Part shown: positions 8,253-15,817 of the stretch, piece after piece
Position numbering within the stretch: the stretch's first letter is position 1
How the letters are laid out: every line of letters begins with the position of its first letter
Source of the DNA: Flavobacterium frigidimaris
Lineage (GTDB): Bacteria; Bacteroidota; Bacteroidia; Flavobacteriales; Flavobacteriaceae
Direction of reading: 5' to 3'
Length of the DNA: 64,000 bases
Assembly (NCBI GenBank): GCA_900129595.1
Contig: FQWG01000006.1
Span: 62,001 to 126,000 of the forward strand
Made by a program: the position numbers and the translations under genes
Notes under the pieces: generated by a model
What the model was told of the DNA's origin: nothing
What the model saw: only the letters and a program-made list of their open reading frames with translations
Databases searched by the model: none

Positions 8253-8831
8253 ATGAAAAGAATTATTTTAGCTGCTATAGCAGTAATGGCATTTGGATTT
8301 ACTAATGCGCAACAAACAAGATTTGGTGTAAAGGGAGGTCTTAATATTTCAACTGTAGTTGGTGGAGATGTTGACGATACTAAATCATTAGTTGGTTTTC
8401 ACGTTGGAGGCTTTGCAGAAATCAAAGTTTTTGATAAATTCTTTATCCAACCGGAACTTTTATATTCAGCTCAAGGAACTAAGGTTGATGGTCCTTTAGG
8501 AGGTGATGCAGATCTTAAATTAAACTATTTGAATATTCCGGTTTTAGCGAAATATTATATTGTAGATAAATTTAGTGTTGAAGCAGGTCCGCAATTAGGG
8601 ATTTTATTATCCGCAAAAGCAGAAGGTCAGGATATTAAAGATTATACAAGATCGGTAGATCTAGGTTTTAATATAGGTGCAGGATATAATTTTACTGACA
8701 ATCTTTCAGTAGGGCTTCGCTATACTATTGGTTTGTCACCTCTTACTGATAAGGATATTGACAATTCAGATGATTAGTATGATAGTGCTAAAAATAGTAA
8801 TCTTGCATTATCTCTAGCTTATAAATTCTAA
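8253..8831 (+). pseudogene. Porin-family beta-barrel gene truncated by in-frame TAG before its last strand
   Basis: The reading frame from ATG 8253 gives a signal peptide (GFTNAQ cleavage) and a barrel of 174 residues before TAG at 8775-8777. The same frame continues for 17 more codons, YDSAKNSNLALSLAYKF, to TAA 8829-8831. That extension is the final beta strand with the terminal Phe that the BAM machinery recognises in this family. Losing it should prevent outer-membrane insertion, so this is probably a recent inactivation rather than a natural end. The protein is clearly paralogous to the minus-strand copy at 6650-7213. A TATATTTG box at 8217-8224 is the likely -7 element. Confidence 0.8.
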
Positions 8832-8855
8832 TTTTTCTTAAAAGAATATTTTAAA

Positions 8856-8882
8856 GCCTTCCCTGATCTGGAAGGTTTTTTT
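8856..8882 (+). terminator. Factor-independent terminator
   Basis: CCTTCC (8857-8862) pairs with GGAAGG (8870-8875), followed by seven T. Its position after 8831, and not after the TAG at 8777, supports the longer original reading frame of the preceding gene. Confidence 0.85.
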
Positions 8883-8910
8883 ATGTCTAAAAATGTTTTA
8901 CTTTGTAGCT

Positions 8911-9807
8911 ATGAACTGGAACCGCTATATAAAAGATTATCAGTCGTATTTGCGAATCGAAAGAGGATTGTCGAAAAACACAATCGAGAACTACGGTTTT
9001 GATATCGAACGGTTGTGTCTTTTTTTAGAAACGAATCAAATTGAAGTTTCTCCCTTGAAAATTTCAGATGAAACCGTGCAGCAATTTATATATGCGGTTG
9101 CTAAAGAAGTGAATCCACGTTCGCAGGCACGAATTATTTCAGGTTTAAAAAGTTTTTTTGGTTATTTGGTGTTCGAAGATTATAGAAATGATAATCCGCT
9201 GGAATTAATCGAAACTCCAAAAACAGGTCGTAAACTCCCGGATACATTATCAGTTCAGGAAATAGATTCCCTTATCGCAGCTATAGATTTAAGCACGAAT
9301 GAAGGCGAACGAAACCGTGCAATTATAGAAACATTATACGGTTGCGGACTTCGGGTTTCGGAATTGGTTTCGCTAAAAATTTCTGATTTATTTTTTGACG
9401 AAGGATTTATTAAAATTACGGGAAAAGGAAACAAAGAACGTTTTGTGCCAATAGGAAAATTTACCCAAAAATACATACAGATGTATCAAAAAGATGTTCG
9501 GGTAAATCTAATCATAAAAAAAGGTTTTGAGGATACGCTGTTTTTAAACCGAAGAGGAAGCCAGCTCACGCGGGCGATGATTTTTACCATTATAAAAGAT
9601 CTTGCGGTAAAGATTGGTTTGAATAAAAATATCAGTCCGCATACCTTGCGTCATTCTTTTGCAACTCACTTACTCGAAAATGGTGCTGATTTAAGATCGA
9701 TTCAGTTAATGTTAGGTCATGAATCGATTACAACTACGGAGATTTACGTGCATTTAGACAGAAGTTTTTTAAAAGAAGTAATGCATTCTTTTCATCCCAG
9801 AAAATAA
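8911..9807 (+). CDS. xerD: Tyrosine recombinase XerD
   Basis: XerD works with XerC at dif to resolve chromosome dimers. Starting at ATG 8911 gives 298 residues. With this start the catalytic residues fall at Arg148, Lys172, His244, Arg247, His270 and Tyr279, exactly the E. coli XerD numbering, which argues against the in-frame ATG at 8893. The N-terminal SAM-like DNA-binding domain covers residues 1-100 and the catalytic domain the rest, with GCGLRVSEL, SPHTLRHSFATH and LGHESITTTEIYVH clearly visible. It is a single gene after the barrel pseudogenes. The context gives no sign that it is a phage or island integrase. Confidence 0.96.
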   Translation: MNWNRYIKDYQSYLRIERGLSKNTIENYGFDIERLCLFLETNQIEVSPLKISDETVQQFIYAVAKEVNPRSQARIISGLKSFFGYLVFEDYRNDNPLELIETPKTGRKLPDTLSVQEIDSLIAAIDLSTNEGERNRAIIETLYGCGLRVSELVSLKISDLFFDEGFIKITGKGNKERFVPIGKFTQKYIQMYQKDVRVNLIIKKGFEDTLFLNRRGSQLTRAMIFTIIKDLAVKIGLNKNISPHTLRHSFATHLLENGADLRSIQLMLGHESITTTEIYVHLDRSFLKEVMHSFHPRK

Positions 9808-9964
9808 TTTTGTGTGAAGACCTGTCGTTTTAGGTGAAAATTTAATATATTGTGTAATATTTTTTGTTAATCAGTAAATAAGAGAGATATAAATTAGGTC
9901 TTTTTTTGTTCTTCTTTGTTGAGAAATTATTTAAAATAATTGAATCTACATAAATAAGTGATAT

Positions 9965-11485
9965 ATGGTTTTTGATTTGTATGGAAATGAGAATTGCTTA
10001 GAGGTAAATAATTTTTACAGAAAGTTGTTTGCGGAAATGCCTGATTTACTTTTTCAGTTTATTATTGATTGTGATAACAATTACGCTTTTCCTCTTGTCA
10101 GTAAATCGGCTGATGAAATTTTCGAGCTTACTACTGATATGTTTTCAAATAATCCTAAACTAATTATTTACGATAGGATTTATCCTCAGGATCGTGATTT
10201 CTTTTTTCAGTCCCTCGTCAAAGCACGAAAAGACGTAATTCCGTGGGATATCGAATTCAGGGCCGTTTTGCCTAAGAAAGGATTGCGCTGGTTTAAAATT
10301 TCTTCTAAAACGGAACTGGCGGAGAATGGTTGTGTGAGTTTTTATGGACATGTCTCTGATATTACAGAATTAAAAGACAAAGAAGAAAAACTTCGTATAT
10401 CTGAAGAACGTTTTCAGTTTGCTCTTGAGGCGGGTACAGCAGGAATCTGGGATTGGGACATGGTGACTAATAATGTCTTTTATTCGTCTTTATCATTAAA
10501 AATTTTAGAATTAGAATCAACAGATATTTTTGATGATCCGGAACGTTGGGACAAGATTGTTCATCCGGATGATTTGCCAAAATATTATTCAGATATTCAG
10601 GAGCATTTTGATAATAAAATTCCATATTATGAAAATTATCACCGCGTAATGACTTCAAACGGGAATTATAAATGGATTCTGGATCGCGGAAAAGTGATCA
10701 AAAGAGACGAAAATGGTAAACCATTACGAGTAATAGGAACGCACACTGATGTTTCTTTGCAAAAAGAAAAGGAGTTGGAACTCTTAAAAACAATGAAATT
10801 ATACAGTGATCAAAATAGCCGACTGGTTAATTTTTCGCATATTGTTTCGCACAATCTAAATACTCAGGCGGGCAATATAAAATCTATTTTAGATTTTATT
10901 GATGCCGATGTAGAGAAACAAACGGTCAGCGAAATGCTGGAACATCTGCGAACAGTTTCTAATGATCTTAATGATACAATAGCAAATCTAACGCAAATTG
11001 TAAAAACACAGAGTAATATTAATATTGCAGTTGTGTCGTTACGACTTTGCGATTATATCGACAAGACAATCTCTGCAATCAAAGGATTTGACAAGCAAAA
11101 GAATGTAACGATAATCAACAACGTTCCGAAGTATGTGACTGTCAATTTTAATCCGGCGTATATGGAGAGTGTGTTGTTGAATTTTACAACCAATGCAATA
11201 AAGTATGCGTATCCTGATCGTGATCCGGTTATTGTTTTTGATTTTGCAATTGAGCCGGAAGGTTACAAATCATTAAAAATTACAGATAACGGTTTGGGGA
11301 TAGATTTAAGTGTTTATGGTGAGCTGTTATTCGGAATGTATAAAACGTTTCACAAACACCAGGAAGCCCGCGGAATTGGTTTGTATATCACCCGAAATCA
11401 AATTGAGGCGATGAAAGGAAGTATTTCTGTTGAAAGTGAAGTTGGAGTAGGGACGAGTTTTAAGATTGTCTTTAATGATATTTAA
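9965..11485 (+). CDS. Soluble PAS-domain sensor histidine kinase
   Basis: The 506-residue protein has no signal or membrane segment, so it should sense a cytoplasmic cue. Two PAS/PAC modules cover about residues 20-135 and 145-265 (the second has the PAS_3-like GTAGIWDWDM start and a PAC end at VIGTHTDVSLQKEKE). The dimerisation helix carries SHIVSHNLNTQ with His296 the likely phosphorylation site; this SHNL type is common in Bacteroidota PAS kinases. ATP-binding boxes follow: NFTTNAIKYA (N), ITDNGLGIDL (G1), and ARGIGLYITRNQ (G2). No response regulator is adjacent, so it is an orphan kinase and its target cannot be named. Confidence 0.92.
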   Translation: MVFDLYGNENCLEVNNFYRKLFAEMPDLLFQFIIDCDNNYAFPLVSKSADEIFELTTDMFSNNPKLIIYDRIYPQDRDFFFQSLVKARKDVIPWDIEFRAVLPKKGLRWFKISSKTELAENGCVSFYGHVSDITELKDKEEKLRISEERFQFALEAGTAGIWDWDMVTNNVFYSSLSLKILELESTDIFDDPERWDKIVHPDDLPKYYSDIQEHFDNKIPYYENYHRVMTSNGNYKWILDRGKVIKRDENGKPLRVIGTHTDVSLQKEKELELLKTMKLYSDQNSRLVNFSHIVSHNLNTQAGNIKSILDFIDADVEKQTVSEMLEHLRTVSNDLNDTIANLTQIVKTQSNINIAVVSLRLCDYIDKTISAIKGFDKQKNVTIINNVPKYVTVNFNPAYMESVLLNFTTNAIKYAYPDRDPVIVFDFAIEPEGYKSLKITDNGLGIDLSVYGELLFGMYKTFHKHQEARGIGLYITRNQIEAMKGSISVESEVGVGTSFKIVFNDI

Positions 11486-11519
11486 AACAGCAATTTTAGA
11501 TATATATCTATAAAACAAC

Positions 11520-11554
11520 AAAGGCTATCTGAGAAGATAGCCTTTGTTGTTTTT
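11520..11554. terminator. Bidirectional terminator between convergent genes
   Basis: A 10-bp stem AAGGCTATCT (11521-11530) / AGATAGCCTT (11535-11544), with T-rich sequence downstream, sits between the kinase gene and rny. Confidence 0.85.
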
Positions 11555-11567
11555 ATGTAAATTGAGA

Positions 11568-13130
11568 TTACTTAGCGATATTAACCGCTCTTGTTTCTCT
11601 GATTACTGTTACTTTTACCTGACCCGGATAAGTCATTTCGGTTTGAATTTTTTGTGAAATTTCAAAAGATAAGTTTGCTGCATTGTCATCAGAAACTTTT
11701 TCGCTTTCTACAATTACACGAAGTTCTCTACCAGCCTGAATTGCGTATGCATTTTTTACGCCGCTAAAACCGTAAGCTACTTCTTCAAGATCTTTCAAAC
11801 GCTGAATGTATGAATCCAGAACCTGGCGTCTTGCGCCTGGTCTTGCGCCTGAAATAGCGTCACAAACCTGAACGATAGGAGAAAGTAATGATTTCATTTC
11901 GATCTCATCGTGGTGAGCTCCAATTGCATTACAAACTTCTTCTTTTTCACCATATTTCTCCGCCCATTGCATACCTAATAATGCGTGAGGAAGATCACTT
12001 TCAGTATCCGGAACTTTACCGATATCATGAAGTAATCCTGCTCTTTTAGCCAGTTTTACGTTTAAGCCCAATTCGGCTGCCATGATACCACAAAGTTTAG
12101 AAACTTCTCTCGAGTGTTGTAATAAGTTTTGTCCGTAAGAAGAACGGTATTTCATTCTACCTACAACTTTGATCAATTCTGGGTGTAAACCGTGAATTCC
12201 TAAGTCGATAACGGTACGTTTACCCACTTCGATAATCTCGTCATCAATTTGTTTGGCTGTTTTAGCAACAACTTCTTCAATTCTTGCCGGGTGAATACGT
12301 CCGTCAGTAACTAATTTGTGCAATGCCAGACGGGCAATTTCTCTACGAACCGGATCAAAACAAGAAAGGATAATAGCTTCCGGTGTATCATCAACAATGA
12401 TTTCTACTCCTGTTGCAGCTTCAAGAGCCCTGATGTTACGTCCTTCACGACCAATAATTCTACCTTTTACATCGTCAGATTCAATATTGAATACTGAAAC
12501 GCAATTTTCAACTGCTTCCTCAGTACCAACTCTCTGAATAGTATTGATGATGATTTTCTTCGCTTCTTGTTGCGCTGTAAGTTTAGCCTCTTCAATAGTA
12601 TCCTGAATATGAGACATTGCTTTGCTTTTAGCTTCGGCTTTTAATCCTTCTACTAATTGTTCTTTTGCTTCTTCGGCAGAAAGTCCTGAGATTACTTCAA
12701 GCTGTTGCAATTGACTTTTGTGTAGTTTGTCAACTTCAGTTTGTTTTTTGTCTAAAACTTCAATTTTGTTATTGTATTCCTGAGTTTTAGCTTCAAAATC
12801 ATCGTTTACTTTTTTAGCTTTAGAAAGCTCATTTGATATTTGAGATTCTTTATCGCGTACTCTTTTTTCTACTTCTGCTACTTTTTTATCACGAGCTAAA
12901 ATAACTTGCTCGTGTTCAGATTTTAATTCAATAAAACGCTCTTTCGCTTGAAGGATTTTGTCTTTTTTGATGTTTTCGGCTTCTAAATTAGCATCTTTTA
13001 AAATTGAAGAAGCTTCTTTTTTTGCGTTCTTGATTAGATTAGAAATATTGCTCTTTTCGATAATTTTAGCGATTGCAAAACCTGCTGCAATCCCTATAAT
13101 ACCTGAAATAATGATCGTTATGATGTCCAT
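11568..13130 (-). CDS. rny: Ribonuclease Y
   Basis: RNase Y is a membrane-anchored endoribonuclease that starts mRNA decay. The 520-residue layout is standard: an N-terminal membrane helix (about residues 3-23, [19 protein letters not shown]), a long charged coiled coil (about 30-200), a KH RNA-binding domain with [15 protein letters not shown], and an HD metal-dependent domain with [13 protein letters not shown] and GLLHDIGKV. It lies downstream of zapA with a 6S-like RNA gene in between, all on the minus strand. Confidence 0.97.
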   Translation of the reverse strand: MDIITIIISGIIGIAAGFAIAKIIEKSNISNLIKNAKKEASSILKDANLEAENIKKDKILQAKERFIELKSEHEQVILARDKKVAEVEKRVRDKESQISNELSKAKKVNDDFEAKTQEYNNKIEVLDKKQTEVDKLHKSQLQQLEVISGLSAEEAKEQLVEGLKAEAKSKAMSHIQDTIEEAKLTAQQEAKKIIINTIQRVGTEEAVENCVSVFNIESDDVKGRIIGREGRNIRALEAATGVEIIVDDTPEAIILSCFDPVRREIARLALHKLVTDGRIHPARIEEVVAKTAKQIDDEIIEVGKRTVIDLGIHGLHPELIKVVGRMKYRSSYGQNLLQHSREVSKLCGIMAAELGLNVKLAKRAGLLHDIGKVPDTESDLPHALLGMQWAEKYGEKEEVCNAIGAHHDEIEMKSLLSPIVQVCDAISGARPGARRQVLDSYIQRLKDLEEVAYGFSGVKNAYAIQAGRELRVIVESEKVSDDNAANLSFEISQKIQTEMTYPGQVKVTVIRETRAVNIAK

Positions 13131-13149
13131 GTTTGTTAAAATTTATATA

Positions 13150-13316
13150 TAAAAAAAAGCCTACATTAATTGCTTGAATAAACTCGTAAAGACAAGTTTT
13201 GAGCTAACTCACTGTTCAAGTTTCCAAGCCGAAGCATGGCATACTATAGTAGCGACGATTTGCTCATTCTAAATTGTTAGTGTTGAGTTTACCAATTGTG
13301 AACTAATGTAGGCAGT
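13150..13316 (-). ncRNA. ssrS: 6S RNA (ssrS), candidate
   Basis: Between zapA and rny the minus strand encodes a compact RNA. Its 5' end GCCTACATTA (13313 downward) is complementary to its 3' end TAATGTAGGC (ending at 13159), forming a 10-bp closing stem directly followed by a run of T. Inside are a UUCG-capped hairpin (CCATGC-TTCG-GCTTGG, near 13230) and a large open region, consistent with the closing stem / central bubble / terminal loop plan of 6S RNA, which traps RNA polymerase. The position just downstream of zapA is the classic 6S location in many bacteria. I see no TAnnTTTG box just upstream, so it may be processed from the zapA transcript. The exact ends are uncertain by about 10 nt. 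Confidence 0.82.
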
Positions 13317-13339
13317 ATCTTAGTTGTTGTAAAGAACGT

Positions 13340-13633
13340 TTAATTTTCGAGATATTGATCTAATAGCGAATTTAATCTTTTAATTCTTTCGATGGTTTCT
13401 TCGCCATCGATTGCGTTATCAATTTGTTTTTGTTCTACTTGTGATGCAAATTGCAGGGCACACATAGCCAGAACATCTTGTTTGTCACGAACCGCGTAAC
13501 TTTCTTCGAATTGCTTGATCATAGCATCAATTTTTTTAGAAGCACTTCTAAGTCCTTCTTCCTGACTAGGTTCAACCGTTAATGGGTAAACTCTGTCTGC
13601 GATTGATATTTTAATTCTAAGCTTTCCGTCCAT
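13340..13633 (-). CDS. zapA: Cell division protein ZapA
   Basis: ZapA bundles FtsZ filaments at the division ring. The 97-residue protein has the usual N-terminal beta unit (KLRIKISIADRVYPLTVEPSQEEGLRSASKKID) followed by a long dimerisation helix carrying ALQFASQVEQKQID. It starts 6 nt after the stop of a coiled-coil protein and is followed by the 6S-like RNA, so the three form one minus-strand unit with a promoter at 13960-13989. Confidence 0.95.
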   Translation of the reverse strand: MDGKLRIKISIADRVYPLTVEPSQEEGLRSASKKIDAMIKQFEESYAVRDKQDVLAMCALQFASQVEQKQIDNAIDGEETIERIKRLNSLLDQYLEN

Positions 13634-13639
13634 GTCTTT

Positions 13640-13930
13640 CTAGTCTGATAGTTGTGCTATACAGTAATCGATTTCGCGAATTAATGAATTTATTTTAAGC
13701 TTTGTCTCTCTCTTGTTATTGTCGCTGCCAAGTAATGAATTGGCGATCTTAAGTGTTTCGTATTGCTTCTTCAAAGCCTCCATTTCTTCAGATTGTTTCT
13801 GGATAATTTGCGCAGCTTTGTCTAGTTCTAATCGTAAAACCTGATTGTTTTTTTCCAAACCTTTTGATTTCTCAAAAAGCTTTTCAACTTTATATTCAAG
13901 AGTATCAATTATTTCTGCAATTACACTCAT
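13640..13930 (-). CDS. Small coiled-coil protein upstream of zapA (ZapB-like)
   Basis: A 96-residue, highly charged protein without Cys, Pro, signal peptide or membrane helix. Residues 5-70 show heptad-like spacing of hydrophobic residues (IIDTLEYKVEKLFEKSKGLEK onwards), as in ZapB-type division proteins. It is the first gene of the zapA unit and ends 6 nt before it. In other bacteria ZapA partners ZapB, so a role at the FtsZ ring is a reasonable inference, but the sequence alone does not identify it as ZapB. Confidence 0.85.
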   Translation of the reverse strand: MSVIAEIIDTLEYKVEKLFEKSKGLEKNNQVLRLELDKAAQIIQKQSEEMEALKKQYETLKIANSLLGSDNNKRETKLKINSLIREIDYCIAQLSD

Positions 13931-13959
13931 TGTAAAATCCTATTCATTACTTAATCATA

Positions 13960-13989
13960 CAAAGTTAGTATTCCTTTTTATTAATGCAA
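13960..13989 (-). promoter_or_regulatory. Bacteroidota-type promoter for the coiled-coil/zapA unit
   Basis: On the minus strand TTG (complement of 13987-13989), a 19-nt spacer and TAACTTTG (complement of 13960-13967) match the consensus exactly, 30 nt before the start codon at 13930. Confidence 0.8.
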
Positions 13990-14101
13990 TTTTTTATCGA
14001 TTTTTTTACATTAAAAATAACCAAATAAATGAAATTCAATCAATTGTATTTTTGTAGCTTTATACTCGGTTTTGGCTTCTTAATTTTTTATCTTAGCAAA
14101 A

Positions 14102-15805
14102 ATGTTGCATATGAAATTCTCACTACTTACCCTGTTCTTTTGTCCGTTTATTTTTGCTCAAACCCAATATCCTAAAGAGGATTTCCGCGCACCGCTTGAT
14201 ATTCCGATGCAACTTTCCGGTAATTTCGGAGAGTTGAGACCCAATCACTTTCATGCTGGTTTCGATTTAAAAACCAATCAAAGAGAAGGATTAAGCGTAC
14301 ATGCAATTGCAGACGGATATGTTTCCAGAATCAAAATTTCGACTTTCGGAAACGGAAAATGTATTTATATAACACACCCAAACGGATATACTTCAGTCTA
14401 CGGACATTTGCAAACTGCCGTTGGTCCAATTCAGGATTATGTTAAAAAAACGCATTATAAAGAACAGTCTTATGAGATAGAAATGTTCCTGAAACCAAAT
14501 GAGTTGCCGGTTACAAAAGGGCAAATAATTGGACTTTCAGGAAATACGGGTTCTTCTGAAGGACCACATTTGCATTTTGAAATTCGCGATAGTAAAACCG
14601 AATTTGTTATTAATCCGATATTCTTCGGATTTGATAAAAATATAAAAGACACTAAAAAACCTACTATTTCGAGTGTGTATGTTTATCCACTTGATAATTC
14701 GACCGTCAATCAGTCTAAACAGCCTTTGCTGCTGAATGTGGCGCTTCAAAAAGATGGAACTTATCTGGCGAGTAAAGTAAAGGCAAATGGAAAAATTGGT
14801 TTTGGAATTTCTGCAGTAGATTATGATAATGTTTCGTTTAATAAAAACGGGGTTTTTAATGTCTCTACTTTTTTTAACGGAATTCAGAATTATAATTATC
14901 AATTCAATACCTATTCCTTCGATGAGATGAGATATGTAAATGCTTTGGTTGATTATGGACGGTATAAAAAATCGGGTCAGCGTGTTCAGAAACTTTTCAT
15001 GAAAACGCCTTTTGCTTTGAGCATTATTAAAACCGATTCTCTTCGTGGTATTATTCCGGTCACGCCAAATTTAGCTTCGACATACAGAATTGAAGTTTCT
15101 GATTATTTCGGGAATTTAAGTTCTGTTACAGTTCCAATAGAATATGATGCTGCGACACCAATTGTAAAAGCAGTGCCTGTAACGTCAAAATATTTTATTA
15201 AAATCAATAAAGATGCTAATTTCGAGAAAGATAATATGTCGGTGTTTTTTCCTGCAGGAACTTTTTACGATGATTTTAATTTGAATTTTGATGTCAAAAA
15301 CAACCGAATTTACATTCACGATGATACTGTTCCGGTGCATTCTAATTTTACCATAACAATTAAAGATGATTCATATCCGGAAGGGTTGAGAGAGAAACTT
15401 TTTATTGGAAGGTTTAGCGGAAACGGCTCTGGTTATAATGGTACAATCAGAAAAGGAGATGTTTTTACAGCCAAATCAAAAATATTGGGACAATTTGGCC
15501 TGGTGCTGGATACCATTGTACCCACTATTAGAATCGTAAAACCAATTCAGGATAAATGGATCAGTGATCAGAAAAAAATTGAGTTTGTTATTAATGACGC
15601 TTCATCCGGAATTAAATCTTATAATGGTTATCTGAACGGAAAATGGATTTTGTTTGAATATGAAAATAAGACAAAAAAAATTACCCATACTTTCGATGAT
15701 GCACTGTTAGCGGAAGGAGCGAATGATTTAAAAATTGAAGTGATTGATAATGTAGGAAATTCTGCTATCTTTGAAACTCATTTTTTTAGAAGCCAACAAA
15801 AATAA
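14102..15805 (+). CDS. M23-family metallopeptidase, secreted
   Basis: A 567-residue secreted protein; a signal peptide ends near FIFAQ, and both ATG 14102 and ATG 14111 would give it. The M23 (lysostaphin-like) zinc domain spans about residues 30-190, with HAGFD providing the first His and Asp ligands and HLHFE the last His. Such enzymes usually cut peptidoglycan cross-links. The rest (about 200-567) is beta-rich with Ig-like character and no catalytic motif. The gene heads a tight unit: the next gene, a TonB receptor, starts 12 nt after its stop, suggesting a function in remodelling the wall or anchoring the partner. Confidence 0.92.
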   Translation: MLHMKFSLLTLFFCPFIFAQTQYPKEDFRAPLDIPMQLSGNFGELRPNHFHAGFDLKTNQREGLSVHAIADGYVSRIKISTFGNGKCIYITHPNGYTSVYGHLQTAVGPIQDYVKKTHYKEQSYEIEMFLKPNELPVTKGQIIGLSGNTGSSEGPHLHFEIRDSKTEFVINPIFFGFDKNIKDTKKPTISSVYVYPLDNSTVNQSKQPLLLNVALQKDGTYLASKVKANGKIGFGISAVDYDNVSFNKNGVFNVSTFFNGIQNYNYQFNTYSFDEMRYVNALVDYGRYKKSGQRVQKLFMKTPFALSIIKTDSLRGIIPVTPNLASTYRIEVSDYFGNLSSVTVPIEYDAATPIVKAVPVTSKYFIKINKDANFEKDNMSVFFPAGTFYDDFNLNFDVKNNRIYIHDDTVPVHSNFTITIKDDSYPEGLREKLFIGRFSGNGSGYNGTIRKGDVFTAKSKILGQFGLVLDTIVPTIRIVKPIQDKWISDQKKIEFVINDASSGIKSYNGYLNGKWILFEYENKTKKITHTFDDALLAEGANDLKIEVIDNVGNSAIFETHFFRSQQK

Positions 15806-15817
15806 AAACCAAAGCGC

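Noticed and set aside
8911..9807. XerD as integrase of a mobile island
   Set aside because: Catalytic residues and length match chromosomal XerD exactly; no att-like repeats or phage genes flank it.
14537..14902. Minus-strand frame of 121 codons inside the M23 gene
   Set aside because: Opposite strand of a well-supported gene, with no signal of its own.
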